From: an uncultured Bacteroides sp.
Lineage (GTDB): Bacteria > Bacteroidota > Bacteroidia > Bacteroidales > Bacteroidaceae
NCBI GenBank assembly: GCA_900766195.1
Contig: CAAFUN010000137.1
Location: 1-41,486 of the forward strand
DNA: 41,486 nt
Direction of reading: 5' to 3'
In this document: positions 17,578-26,516 of the stretch, one piece after another
Layout of the letters: the number at the start of each line of letters is the position of its first letter
Position numbering within the stretch: the stretch's first letter is position 1
Program-made: the position numbers and the translations under genes
Notes under the pieces: model-generated
The model's database searches: none
Seen by the model: only the letters and a program-made list of their open reading frames with translations
Told to the model about the DNA's origin: nothing

Positions 17578-18771
17578 ATGGGTAAAGTTCTTATTATCGG
17601 CGCAGGCGGTGTGGGCACCGTCGTAGCACACAAAGTAGCTCAAAATCCGGATGTATTTACCGATATTATGATTGCTAGCCGTACACGGTCTAAATGTGAT
17701 GCTGTAGTGAAAGCTATAGGAAATCCGAACATAAAAACCGCTCAGGTGGATGCCGACAGTGTGGATGAATTGGTAAAACTCTTCGAAAGTTTCAAACCCG
17801 AAATCGTCATAAATGTGGCTCTTCCTTATCAGGATTTGACAATCATGGAAGCTTGCTTAAAAACAGGAGTCAATTATCTGGATACCGCCAACTACGAACC
17901 TAAAGACGTAGCTCATTTTGAGTATAGCTGGCAATGGGCTTATAAAAAGCGTTTTGAAGAAGCAGGACTGACTGCAATTCTGGGATGCGGATTCGACCCC
18001 GGAGTAAGTGGCATCTATACGGCTTACGCTGCCAAACATTACTTTGATGAAATTCAATATTTGGATATTGTAGATTGCAATGCTGGAAATCATCACAAGG
18101 CATTTGCCACTAATTTTAATCCGGAAATCAATATCAGAGAGATTACTCAGGATGGACGTTATTATGAAAACGGTCAATGGGTGACTACCAAACCTTTGGA
18201 AATTCATAAAGACCTGACTTATCCTAATATCGGTCCTCGTGATTCTTATTTATTGTATCACGAAGAGTTGGAATCCTTAGTAAAGAATTTCCCGAGCATT
18301 AAACGTGCACGTTTCTGGATGACTTTTGGTCAAGAATACCTGACTCACCTGCGCGTCATACAAAACATAGGTATGGCACGTATTGACGAGGTGGATTATA
18401 ACGGTGTGAAAATAGTGCCGTTGCAATTCTTAAAGGCCGTATTGCCCAATCCTCAGGATCTAGGTGAGAATTATGAAGGCGAAACATCCATAGGTTGTCG
18501 CATACGCGGACTGAAAGATGGTAAGGAACGTACCTATTATGTATATAACAATTGCAGTCATCAGGAAGCTTATAAAGAAACCGGCATGCAAGGAGTGAGC
18601 TATACTACGGGTGTACCGGCCATGATTGGTGCCATGATGTTCCTCAAAGGTTTGTGGAAAAAACCGGGAGTATGGAATGTTGAGGAGTTCAATCCCGATC
18701 CGTTTATGGAACAACTCAACAAACAAGGCTTGCCTTGGCATGAAGTATTGGACGGGAATTTAGAGTTATAG
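17578..18771 (+). CDS. Carboxynorspermidine/carboxyspermidine dehydrogenase
   Basis: A 397-residue member of the saccharopine dehydrogenase family that matches the carboxy(nor)spermidine dehydrogenase branch. That enzyme condenses aspartate semialdehyde with putrescine or diaminopropane and reduces the product with NADPH in the cytoplasmic alternative spermidine pathway. The N-terminal Rossmann motif is VLIIGAGGVGTVVAHKVA (about 4-21). Family segments VINVALPYQDLTIMEACLKTGVNYLDTANYE (about 80-110), LGCGFDPGVSG (about 137-147) and DCNAGNH (about 162-168) follow. The length is normal. The partner decarboxylase is not in the window. The gene is followed after 103 bases by bcp and recA on the same strand. 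Confidence 0.88.
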   Translation: MGKVLIIGAGGVGTVVAHKVAQNPDVFTDIMIASRTRSKCDAVVKAIGNPNIKTAQVDADSVDELVKLFESFKPEIVINVALPYQDLTIMEACLKTGVNYLDTANYEPKDVAHFEYSWQWAYKKRFEEAGLTAILGCGFDPGVSGIYTAYAAKHYFDEIQYLDIVDCNAGNHHKAFATNFNPEINIREITQDGRYYENGQWVTTKPLEIHKDLTYPNIGPRDSYLLYHEELESLVKNFPSIKRARFWMTFGQEYLTHLRVIQNIGMARIDEVDYNGVKIVPLQFLKAVLPNPQDLGENYEGETSIGCRIRGLKDGKERTYYVYNNCSHQEAYKETGMQGVSYTTGVPAMIGAMMFLKGLWKKPGVWNVEEFNPDPFMEQLNKQGLPWHEVLDGNLEL

Positions 18772-18874
18772 GCCTCTACTAGTCCTGCTAGATGCAGAAA
18801 GAGAGAAAAACAAGAAATAATCTTTATGCTACCGGCTGAAACGTGTGGTTAGAGAAATTAGAACTATTAGAAGT

Positions 18875-19321
18875 ATGAAAGTAGGAGATAAAGCGCCTGA
18901 AATACTTGGCAAGAATGAAAAGGGAGAAGAAATTCGCCTGAGCGACTATAAAGGAAAAAAGATAGTGCTTTACTTTTATCCGAAAGATATGACGTCTGGC
19001 TGTACAGCAGAAGCTTGCAACCTGCGCGATAATTATTCTGAATTGCGTAAAGCCGGCTATGAGGTAGTGGGAGTAAGTGTAGATGATGAGAAGTCACATC
19101 AGAAATTTATAGAGAAAAACAACCTGCCATTTACGCTGATTGCCGACACGGATAAAAAACTGGTGGAACAATTTGGTGTATGGGGTGAGAAGAGTATGTA
19201 CGGACGAAAGTATATGGGTACTTTCCGCACTACATTTATCATCAATGAAGAAGGTGTAGTGGAACGCATTATCACCCCTAAGGAAATAAAAACCAAAGAA
19301 CACGCCGCGCAGATCTTGTAA
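18875..19321 (+). CDS. bcp: Thioredoxin-dependent thiol peroxidase (Bcp/PrxQ)
   Basis: A 148-residue peroxiredoxin that reduces hydrogen peroxide and organic peroxides with thioredoxin in the cytoplasm. The ATG at 18875 gives the usual N-terminus MKVGDKAPEILGKNEKG; the longer frame from a GTG at 18845 has no family support. The active-site segment FYPKDMTSGCTAEACNLRDNY carries peroxidatic Cys43 and resolving Cys48, spaced by four residues as in the PrxQ/Bcp group. The C-terminal GVWGEKSMYGRKYMGTFRTTFIINEEG is typical. recA follows 94 bases later. The bcp-recA pairing is known in Bacteroides fragilis and links peroxide defence with DNA repair. Confidence 0.95.
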   Translation: MKVGDKAPEILGKNEKGEEIRLSDYKGKKIVLYFYPKDMTSGCTAEACNLRDNYSELRKAGYEVVGVSVDDEKSHQKFIEKNNLPFTLIADTDKKLVEQFGVWGEKSMYGRKYMGTFRTTFIINEEGVVERIITPKEIKTKEHAAQIL

Positions 19322-19415
19322 TTGATCTCCTGTGGATAGGTACACATATAGGCCTATTGACACAGCAGAGAAGTGTAGCGATGGTAAATGACAAACAATT
19401 AGTATAATAGAGATA

Positions 19416-20453
19416 ATGGCTAAGAAAGACGAACTGATTTTTGAAAACGAAGGAAACAAGTCGTCCGGTGAGAAGTTGAAAGCACTTCAGGCCGCGATGG
19501 ACAAGATAGAAAAGAGCTTTGGAAAAGGCTCTATCATGAAGATGGGCGATGATAATGTGGTTCCTATAGATGTAATACCTACAGGTTCTATCGCATTGAA
19601 TGCCGCATTGGGTGTAGGTGGCTATCCACGTGGACGTATCATAGAAATTTATGGACCTGAGTCATCTGGTAAGACCACACTTGCTATCCACGCTATTGCA
19701 GAAGCACAAAAAGCCGGTGGTATTGCAGCATTCATTGATGCTGAGCATGCGTTCGACCGCTTCTATGCTGCCAAACTAGGTGTGGACATCGACAATTTAT
19801 ATATCTCTCAGCCGGATAATGGAGAACAAGCATTGGAAATAGCCGATCAGTTGATTCGTTCATCGGCCATTGATATCATTGTGGTGGACTCTGTTGCCGC
19901 TTTGACTCCTAAAGCTGAAATAGAAGGAGACATGGGTGATAACAAAGTAGGATTGCAAGCACGTTTGATGTCACAGGCATTACGTAAGTTGACTTCAACC
20001 GTAAGCAAGACCCGCACAACATGTATCTTTATCAATCAGTTGCGTGAGAAGATCGGAGTAATGTTCGGTAGCCCTGAAACAACAACAGGTGGTAACGCAC
20101 TGAAATTTTATGCATCTGTACGCCTAGATATTCGTCGCGCCCAACAGTTGAAGGACGGAGATGAAGTAATAGGAAATCAGACTCGCGTGAAAGTGGTGAA
20201 GAACAAAGTGGCTCCTCCCTTCCGTAAAGCAGAATTTGACATTATGTTCGGTCAAGGTATCTCCCGCTCCGGTGAGATTATTGATTTGGGTGCAGAGCTA
20301 GGCCTCATCAAGAAAAGCGGTTCATGGTATAGCTATAATGACACCAAATTGGGACAAGGTCGTGATGCTGCCAAACAATGCATAGCCGACAATCCTGAAT
20401 TGGCTGAAGAACTGGAAGCACTGATCTTTGAAGAACTGAAGAAAGAGAAGTAA
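19416..20453 (+). CDS. recA: RecA recombinase
   Basis: A 345-residue RecA, the ATP-dependent strand-exchange protein of homologous recombination and the SOS co-protease. Motifs are complete: Walker A GPESSGKTT (about 80-88), Walker B DIIVVDSVAALTP (about 153-165), the loop L1 region GDNKVGLQARLMSQALRKL (about 175-193), INQLREKIGVMFGSPETTTGGNALKFYASVRLDIRR including loop L2 (about 206-241), and the C-terminal FGQGISRSGEIIDLGAELG. The length is normal and the acidic C-tail is short. It follows bcp and is probably in the same transcript. No obvious SOS-type operator was recognised in the 94-base gap. Confidence 0.98.
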   Translation: MAKKDELIFENEGNKSSGEKLKALQAAMDKIEKSFGKGSIMKMGDDNVVPIDVIPTGSIALNAALGVGGYPRGRIIEIYGPESSGKTTLAIHAIAEAQKAGGIAAFIDAEHAFDRFYAAKLGVDIDNLYISQPDNGEQALEIADQLIRSSAIDIIVVDSVAALTPKAEIEGDMGDNKVGLQARLMSQALRKLTSTVSKTRTTCIFINQLREKIGVMFGSPETTTGGNALKFYASVRLDIRRAQQLKDGDEVIGNQTRVKVVKNKVAPPFRKAEFDIMFGQGISRSGEIIDLGAELGLIKKSGSWYSYNDTKLGQGRDAAKQCIADNPELAEELEALIFEELKKEK

Positions 20454-20603
20454 CCAATAAGCCGGGGCATTTATTTTTTGAAGCAACATTGCCGACAGAT
20501 TTTTTGAATATCACACTATTTTGAAAAGTCTGGCAAGAAGGGGAACTCTCTCCTACAAAGCAAAACGCTCAAAATAGATGCTCCGGTTCTCTATATAATC
20601 CAA

Positions 20604-21161
20604 TCAAGGTTTTGAAACGGAATCTGTTTCTTCATAAACATCATCCATCAAAGCTTCTTTGGCAATGGAAATCTTTCCGTCAGCAGATATGGTCAACGAA
20701 AAAGGCATGTAGAGATCAGTTTGCGGATAACACAAGCTGGCAGCATAGCAAATGCCCTGCGGAGTAACCTTGTCATAAACCAACCCTTCCAAGATGGAGT
20801 GTTTCAGAAAGTCGGCATCTACCATCGATGCAAAATTCTCTTTCGTAAAGACTTTATCAACCACTGTTCTCCCTTCACATGTTAGTTTCAAGTTGATGCG
20901 ATTATCTGCAAAACGGTCACCATCATCATTAAGAACCACAGGGAGAGTTGCATCCGGGTGACGCACTACAGTAGAATGATATTCTTTTCCCTTGTAAGTA
21001 ATTACCATTTTACTTTCGGAAACTTGCATCCGCTGTACGCTGTCTGCGGCAATGCTATCGCGAGAGGAGGCCAATGCATCTTTATCATTGTTCTTTTTTG
21101 AAGAACAGCCGGTCAGTACTGCCACTACAAAACATAAGTTTAAGAATAAAGAAGTCTTCAT
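20604..21161 (-). CDS. DUF4738-like lipoprotein
   Basis: A 185-residue predicted lipoprotein: the signal peptide ends VLTGC with lipid Cys19, then comes a Ser/Lys/Asp-rich linker (about 20-45). The remaining roughly 135 residues form a compact beta-rich domain (MVITYKGKEYHSTVVRHPD, DDGDRFADNRINLKLTCEG, YAASLCYPQTDLYMPFSLTISADGKI). This recalls the DUF4738 family, which is restricted to Bacteroidetes and has no known function. It is convergent with recA and faces away from the plus-strand trpB gene. The assignment to DUF4738 is from memory of the pattern. Confidence 0.75.
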   Translation of the reverse strand: MKTSLFLNLCFVVAVLTGCSSKKNNDKDALASSRDSIAADSVQRMQVSESKMVITYKGKEYHSTVVRHPDATLPVVLNDDGDRFADNRINLKLTCEGRTVVDKVFTKENFASMVDADFLKHSILEGLVYDKVTPQGICYAASLCYPQTDLYMPFSLTISADGKISIAKEALMDDVYEETDSVSKP

Positions 21162-21334
21162 CTGTTAATCTGTTTTTACCGTTATTGATGGGCAAAGAAA
21201 CAAAAAGAAGGGCAGATATACAAGAGATGGAAAAAAGAAATGGAGTCGTAACGGATTTTGATTATCGTAAATAAGTTATTTTACGTTTCTCCGTACAACT
21301 CCATTCCCTCTAAAAAAAAGTTTTTACCTAACTA

Positions 21335-21742
21335 TCATTTCTTTTCACCTTGATGTCTTGAAGCTTTTTTTGCTGAATAGGCAGCGTATTGCTCCGAGGT
21401 CATGATCTTTTGCAATTGAGCATCATAAGCTTCATGAGCAGCTTTCATTTCAGTACGTTTTTTCTCCATAGCAGCTTTCTTTTCAGCACGTTGAGCACCC
21501 GTCAACTCCTGACGCATAGGCATCTCTCCCATCTTCTCCATCAAAGCAAGATTAGCCTCTTTCAGTTGTTGTTTCTGGCTATCGTTTAGCGTATATTCTT
21601 TAGCCATACGTTCGGTCATACGCTCTGCACGTTCTTTAGGGTCCATATTCTTATTACCCTGGCGCTGTGCATTTTGCGCCATTGTCATACCGATTGCCAA
21701 GAAAGCAACGGCAAATATCAAAACAAGTCGTTTCATTTTCAT
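21335..21742 (-). CDS. Small secreted DUF4890-like helical protein
   Basis: A 135-residue exported protein with a signal peptide ending MTMAQ (about residue 22). The mature part is almost all charged helix: DPKERAERMTERMAKEYTLNDSQKQQLKEANLALMEKMGEMP and a second helical arm (EKKAAMEKKRTEMKAAHEAYDAQLQKIMTSEQYAAYSAKK). It resembles DUF4890 and Spy/CpxP-type periplasmic proteins (helical hairpin, LTxxQ-like element, Met-rich). A periplasmic chaperone or metal/stress role is possible but unproven. The start may be Met1 or Met3. Single gene; no partner regulator adjacent. Confidence 0.78.
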   Translation of the reverse strand: MKMKRLVLIFAVAFLAIGMTMAQNAQRQGNKNMDPKERAERMTERMAKEYTLNDSQKQQLKEANLALMEKMGEMPMRQELTGAQRAEKKAAMEKKRTEMKAAHEAYDAQLQKIMTSEQYAAYSAKKASRHQGEKK

Positions 21743-21972
21743 TTTTCTTTTTTAATTAATAGCTTCTATTTATAAAATCTAAAAAAACTATAGTGTTGCA
21801 ACGTTCATATGACATGAGCTAAGCAAAGAAGTTTAACGGCCAATCTCAGCTTTAACAAAAAAAAGTACATCAGCCCAAGAAGAATGCTTCCAGCAGGGTA
21901 TATAAAAGAAGAAGAAACCATGAAGTAAATACAAAATTGCGTTCAAAAGGACTGCTTAAAAATAATTATGCT

Positions 21973-21980
21973 TACATTTG
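21973..21980 (+). promoter_or_regulatory. -7 element for the trpB2-like gene
   Basis: TACATTTG fits TAnnTTTG and lies 35 bases before the start at 22016. No clear -33 box was found at the proper spacing. Confidence 0.5.
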
Positions 21981-22015
21981 AACCTTCTAAACTGATTTAT
22001 TAATTTAATGCGATT

Positions 22016-23383
22016 ATGAGTAACAAGACAAAACGTTTCATTCTGTCCGAAGAGGAGATTCCACAATATTGGTATAATATACAAGCGGATATGCTTAACA
22101 AACCTATGCCACCACTCCATCCCGGAACGAAACAACCTTTGAAAGCTGAAGATTTATATCCTATATTTGCCGAAGAGCTATGCCGTCAAGAACTCAATCA
22201 GACGGATGCGTGGATTGAAATTCCCGAGGAAGTGCGTGACATGTACAAGTACTACCGAAGCACTCCATTGGTAAGGGCTTACGGACTGGAAGAAGCATTG
22301 GGCACTCCTGCACATATTTATTTTAAGAATGAAAGTGTAAGTCCCATAGGATCGCACAAGTTGAACTCGGCTTTGGCACAGGCCTATTATTGCAAAAAAG
22401 AAGGTGTAAAGAACATAACAACGGAAACGGGTGCAGGACAATGGGGAGCAGCTCTCTCCTACGCCGCCAAAGTCTTCGGACTGGAAGCTGCCGTGTATCA
22501 GGTGAAGATAAGCTACGAACAAAAGCCCTATCGCCGCAGCATCATGCAAACATTTGGTGCGCAAGTTACTCCCTCCCCATCGATGTCTACCCGTGCAGGA
22601 AAAAATATTCTGACTGCTCATCCCAATTATCAGGGGTCATTGGGTACCGCCATATCCGAAGCTATTGAACTGGCACAAAATACTCCCAATTGCAAATATA
22701 CTTTGGGGTCCGTACTGAGCCATGTCACCTTGCACCAGACGATAATAGGACTGGAAGCTGAAAAGCAAATGCAGATGGCAGGCGAATATCCCGATATGAT
22801 AATTGCTTGTTTTGGTGGTGGATCAAACTTTGGTGGAATCGCTTTCCCATTTATGCGCCACACCATTCTGGAGGGCAAGAAGACCCGTTATATTGCAGCA
22901 GAACCTGCATCGTGCCCTAAGTTGACACGCGGAAAGTTCCAGTATGACTTTGGTGACGAAGCGGGATACACCCCACTGTTGCCCATGTTTACCTTGGGAC
23001 ACAACTTTGCACCTGCCAACATTCATGCAGGAGGACTTCGTTATCATGGTGCAGGAGTGATTGTATCACAACTGCTAAAAGACAAACTGATGGAAGCTGT
23101 GGATATTGAGCAATTGGAATCGTTCGAGGCCGGCTGTCTGTTTGCACGTGCCGAAGGTATCATCCCCGCTCCCGAATCTTGCCATGCCATTGCAGCAGCC
23201 ATTCGTGAGGCAAATAAATGCAAGGAGACCGGAGAAGAGAAAGTGATTTTGTTCAACCTGTCAGGTCATGGATTGATAGACATGGCTTCATACGATAAAT
23301 ATTTATCGGGAGACTTGGTAAACTATGCACTGACTGACCAAGACATTAAAAAGAATCTGGATGAGATAGGTAATCTTGCCTAA
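22016..23383 (+). CDS. trpB: TrpB2-type tryptophan synthase beta chain
   Basis: A 455-residue PLP enzyme of the TrpB2 branch, which makes tryptophan from indole and serine. The PLP lysine is Lys115 in SPIGSHKLNSA. Substrate-loop TETGAGQWGAALSYAA (about 135-150) and phosphate-binding ACFGGGSNFGG (about 263-273) are present. The longer N-terminus (QADMLNKPMPPLHPGT) and the YEQKPYRRSIMQTFGAQV segment mark TrpB2 rather than the roughly 400-residue TrpB1. No trpA or other trp gene is nearby, as usual for TrpB2, which may act alone to salvage indole. In a gut organism free indole is plentiful, so salvage is a reasonable inference. It is convergent with the STN protein gene, leaving only 4 bases between stop codons and no terminator. 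Confidence 0.92.
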   Translation: MSNKTKRFILSEEEIPQYWYNIQADMLNKPMPPLHPGTKQPLKAEDLYPIFAEELCRQELNQTDAWIEIPEEVRDMYKYYRSTPLVRAYGLEEALGTPAHIYFKNESVSPIGSHKLNSALAQAYYCKKEGVKNITTETGAGQWGAALSYAAKVFGLEAAVYQVKISYEQKPYRRSIMQTFGAQVTPSPSMSTRAGKNILTAHPNYQGSLGTAISEAIELAQNTPNCKYTLGSVLSHVTLHQTIIGLEAEKQMQMAGEYPDMIIACFGGGSNFGGIAFPFMRHTILEGKKTRYIAAEPASCPKLTRGKFQYDFGDEAGYTPLLPMFTLGHNFAPANIHAGGLRYHGAGVIVSQLLKDKLMEAVDIEQLESFEAGCLFARAEGIIPAPESCHAIAAAIREANKCKETGEEKVILFNLSGHGLIDMASYDKYLSGDLVNYALTDQDIKKNLDEIGNLA

Positions 23384-23387
23384 GGCA

Positions 23388-24929
23388 TCAGTTATCACTC
23401 TTTTCTATTTTTAATGAGACACGTTCGATGATTCGACCAAGTTCTTCCTCCAAAGGAATGATGTTGAAGTCTCCCCAGAAGCTATCATCGTACTTATAAT
23501 CCGTTTCGGCAAAGACTGTCCTTGTGGGCAGTCTTTCTGCCCGCGGAAAACGGGATATATTTGTTGTATCCACCTTACAAGTCACCATTTCAAACCAAGT
23601 GTGCAGCGGCTTGTTACTGGCAAGAAAATGCCTTTTCTTCATCCTGAAATACAAATCTCCACGTACATGACTGATGTAATAAGTCCCGTTATAAGGCTTA
23701 TATGAAACGGTATAAACCACCTTCTCTGCAGTAAGTTTCGCATATTGCGATTGCTTGGCTACAAAGATGGGAGTTGCTTCTTTGATGTATCGGGGCTGAA
23801 TCTCAATACGGGCTTGCAGTAAGGCTCCATTGTCCGAGTCAATATAAAGTTCGCCGCAATGCAGTGGCCCTTTCACGTCCTCACGCTGCTTAAAGCAAAC
23901 CACATCCACACAACGGTTATCAATATAGGTAACATCACCCGAATTATAAGAGTAAGGAAAATCGCCTCCGTCAAATGAAAGGAAATCGGGGAGATTCTTT
24001 ATAATATCCAGTTGCAGACAGGCCTGAATACCTGCTTTAATTTTAGCTATAATGCTGTCGGACTTCTCGCGATTATCAATACGGTTCATTTTCAACATCT
24101 TAATCTGATCTGATAAAGCAGGGTCGTCAACCGGAGACTTATATATTTTAAATACGGCCTCCGTCAGGCTCTGGAACTTGTTTTTCAGTTCAACTCCTTC
24201 TCGATAAAATGAGGTGAGATAAACCGGAGATAACGAATAGTTTTCTTTACGACGTTTCATCATCTGCTTAAGCAACTTCTGAGGATCTACCAACCGAACG
24301 AGCACTTCCTGCAAGGATATGACTTTCGGCTCCATGCTCAACACATTATGATGACCAGCCAACACAGCCGCTTCTAAGCTCTGACCATTGTAGCCCACAT
24401 GCGAAAAAGAAACGAGGCTAAGCCTTAAGCTATCCGGCAAACTCAGACGAAAGGTGCCGTCTCTATTGGTAATATTCCCTATTGAAGTGCCAGGTACAAA
24501 TACCGAAGCATTGGCTACCGGTTCACTAGTATCCCTATCTTTCAGCATACCGGAAATGACAAAAGTGGGAGGGCGTATAGAACTATCTCGGGCAGCTGTT
24601 GCTTCAGTCTTTATGGAAGGATGCAGAATCAAGATATGTCTACCTATCACTTTGAGCAGTAAAGAGTGATCGCCCACTATCTTGTAAACAGCTTCACGAA
24701 TGGAATAAGCACCTTCTTTAATTTTGGCAACGGCATCATTATTCACCAACTTGCTATCGTAGACAAAGAGAAAACCCGATTGCTCGGACACCTTATTCAG
24801 CAAAGTATAAACCGTACCTTTCATCTTAGGCAAGCGCACAGTCTGCTGCAAAGCATCACCGTCTTCCGCCCATACCCCACTGATGATGAGCAGTCCACAT
24901 AAAACGGCTAACAAACGACGGTACATCAT
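23388..24929 (-). CDS. STN plus carboxypeptidase-regulatory-like domain protein, no TonB barrel
   Basis: A 513-residue exported protein. A signal peptide (about 1-21, ending VWA) is followed by a secretin/TonB short N-terminal (STN) domain (about 30-105; LNKVSEQSGFLFVYDSKLV, ILILHP), then a CarboxypepD_reg-like beta-sandwich (about 123-210; ISGMLKDRDTSEPVANASVFVPGTSIGNITNRDGTF). The rest (about 215-513) is a Bacteroidetes-specific domain with SPVYLTSFYREGVELKNKF and YIDSDNGALLQARIEIQ. Neither a TonB-receptor plug nor a long barrel is present. It is last in the order sigma, FecR, this gene. A strong ribosome binding site (GGAGG at 24939-24935), unusual for Bacteroides, lies 5 bases before Met1 and 8 before Met2. 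Its C-terminal domain is related to the protein encoded at 26517-27779. Confidence 0.82.
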   Translation of the reverse strand: MMYRRLLAVLCGLLIISGVWAEDGDALQQTVRLPKMKGTVYTLLNKVSEQSGFLFVYDSKLVNNDAVAKIKEGAYSIREAVYKIVGDHSLLLKVIGRHILILHPSIKTEATAARDSSIRPPTFVISGMLKDRDTSEPVANASVFVPGTSIGNITNRDGTFRLSLPDSLRLSLVSFSHVGYNGQSLEAAVLAGHHNVLSMEPKVISLQEVLVRLVDPQKLLKQMMKRRKENYSLSPVYLTSFYREGVELKNKFQSLTEAVFKIYKSPVDDPALSDQIKMLKMNRIDNREKSDSIIAKIKAGIQACLQLDIIKNLPDFLSFDGGDFPYSYNSGDVTYIDNRCVDVVCFKQREDVKGPLHCGELYIDSDNGALLQARIEIQPRYIKEATPIFVAKQSQYAKLTAEKVVYTVSYKPYNGTYYISHVRGDLYFRMKKRHFLASNKPLHTWFEMVTCKVDTTNISRFPRAERLPTRTVFAETDYKYDDSFWGDFNIIPLEEELGRIIERVSLKIEKSDN

Positions 24930-24964
24930 ACACTCCTCCTTTTTGCTAAGGGCTCTACTAAATC

Positions 24965-25807
24965 TTATTCACTCAATACCAACTTATCTCCCTGACGGTT
25001 GCACTTCAAACTAAGTGCCACACAAATTAGCTGTGCAGCCGATTCGGTAGAATTATCGTCAAACTCAACGGTCAGCTTCCGCTTACCTAACGCTTTGGAA
25101 GCCAGTTGTAATTGTTCTTCCGAATCCCTCCCATTAATCACGCGAAGAATGTCTTCAAGAGATTCATCTTTAAAACGGATATTCATATTATAGCGTTCCA
25201 GTATATTCCTTTCGGACTTGCTTAGTAATAGCCGTCCGGACAAGAGATTTACTTCCTCACCGGCTGTCACATAGCTCACCTCTCCGCTTTGTTTCAAGGT
25301 AACTCTCACCTTACCTCTTTGTACAGTCAGATTGAACGGAGAATTTCCAGTGGCACGAATGCTGAAAGCCGTGCCCAGCACTTCAACCTTCACCTTCTCC
25401 GTATCAATAAAGAAAGTTTGCGTGGCTTTTCTCGCAATATCAAAAAAGGCTTCTCCCTTAAAATCCACTACCCTGCGGTTCGGTTCAAAATGCTCCGGAT
25501 ACTTCAACGTACTGGCTTGAGTGAGGTAAACCACCGTACCATCTTCGAGTGTGGTGACCAAAGTGGAAGTTTCCGTATTTTGCTTCATCACAAAACTCAA
25601 GTTCGCATCTCCCTTTTGTGTCTCAGCTTTAAATACTGAAATCAGGCAAATGACACCTACAAGTACAGCTGCTGCAACTCCACTCCACAACACAACTCCT
25701 TTGCGACGTCTACTGCGAGTAGCCAACAACTGATCGCATTCCAGACGCATGTACAAGCGGTTCCAAGCCTCATCCGTCTTTACTTTATTTCTATTGTTTT
25801 CAATCAT
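24965..25807 (-). CDS. FecR-type anti-sigma factor
   Basis: A 280-residue inner-membrane anti-sigma factor of the FecR/PupR type. The cytoplasmic N-terminus (1-37, DEAWNRLYMRLE) would hold the sigma factor. One membrane helix (about 39-61, VVLWSGVAAAVLVGVICLISVF) follows. The periplasmic FecR domain (about 85-185) has TLEDGTVVYLTQASTLKYPEHFEPNRRVVDFKGEAFFDIAR and the C-terminal DUF4974-like domain spans about 208-280 (NMNIRFKDESLEDILRVINGR). The length is slightly short. It lies between the sigma gene (88-base gap to the sigma stop) and the STN protein gene (35-base gap). In Fec-type systems the FecR C-terminal domain meets the STN domain of the receptor; here the neighbouring STN protein could play that part. 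Confidence 0.92.
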   Translation of the reverse strand: MIENNRNKVKTDEAWNRLYMRLECDQLLATRSRRRKGVVLWSGVAAAVLVGVICLISVFKAETQKGDANLSFVMKQNTETSTLVTTLEDGTVVYLTQASTLKYPEHFEPNRRVVDFKGEAFFDIARKATQTFFIDTEKVKVEVLGTAFSIRATGNSPFNLTVQRGKVRVTLKQSGEVSYVTAGEEVNLLSGRLLLSKSERNILERYNMNIRFKDESLEDILRVINGRDSEEQLQLASKALGKRKLTVEFDDNSTESAAQLICVALSLKCNRQGDKLVLSE

Positions 25808-25895
25808 TTCCTTTCATTTTGGTCTTTCTTCAGATTCCATTGTCTCCTACCGGACTGCTACGTATAATTGCGTTTTTAAAGCGTACAAGCTTTCT

Positions 25896-26447
25896 CTAAC
25901 CATCACCAATATAATGTTCCAATTCGGTGCGAAGCATGCGGAGTGCCTTGGTCATTTCCGCTTCCACCGTCTTTACCGACAGAGAAAGTTCGGTGGCTAT
26001 TTCAGCATACTTCTTCCCTTGCATGCGGTGCATTTTGAAAATCTTTGCCCTCCGTTCGGGCAACTTATCCAGTGTATGCCCGATCATCATTTGCAATTCC
26101 CGATATTCCATCTGCACCTGAGGGTCGGAAGTGGTATCTTCCTCGCTTTCAGTTGGCATGCTCCGACTGTATCGTTCTTCAACGTATTTGTGTTCGCAAT
26201 ATTGCACGGATTCATTACGCACGGCACGATACAAGTAACTTTTAAGGGAGTGAAACACTTGTAAATGTTCACGGTCTCTCCACAATACATAGAATAACTC
26301 CTCCACTATTTCTTCACCAGCCTGTACACTGCCTATAATACTGGCTGCATACCAACAAAGAGGGGAATAGTAGCGACGGAAAACTTCCTCGAACGCTTTT
26401 ATATCTCCCTCTTTTATCTTATTTAATGTAAACAGCTCATTCAACAT
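25896..26447 (-). CDS. ECF-type RNA polymerase sigma factor
   Basis: A 183-residue extracytoplasmic-function sigma factor of the Bacteroidetes FecI-like family. The sigma-2 region (about 10-80) has AFEEVFRRYYSPLCWYAASIIGSVQAGEEIVEELFYVLWRDRE. The sigma-4 region (about 120-175) has LDKLPERRAKIFKMHRMQGKKYAEIATELSLSVKTVEAEMTKALRMLR. The ATG at 26447 (MLNELFTLNK) is taken as the start; the same frame extends three codons upstream to a TTG at 26456, which is less likely. The gene is 69 bases downstream of the 420-residue carboxypeptidase-like protein and upstream of FecR, so the four genes may form one unit. The target promoters cannot be defined here; self-regulation is usual for the family. Confidence 0.93.
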   Translation of the reverse strand: MLNELFTLNKIKEGDIKAFEEVFRRYYSPLCWYAASIIGSVQAGEEIVEELFYVLWRDREHLQVFHSLKSYLYRAVRNESVQYCEHKYVEERYSRSMPTESEEDTTSDPQVQMEYRELQMMIGHTLDKLPERRAKIFKMHRMQGKKYAEIATELSLSVKTVEAEMTKALRMLRTELEHYIGDG

Positions 26448-26516
26448 GGTCAACAATTTAAGGCCGGTCTCAAACTTACATAAAAATTGCGATTTATAAG
26501 CGCATGTTACAGAAAA

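Noticed and set aside
23388..24929. Truncated SusC-type TonB receptor
   Set aside because: STN and carboxypeptidase-like domains are followed by a different conserved domain shared with the protein at 26517-27779, so this is an intact separate architecture and not a broken receptor.
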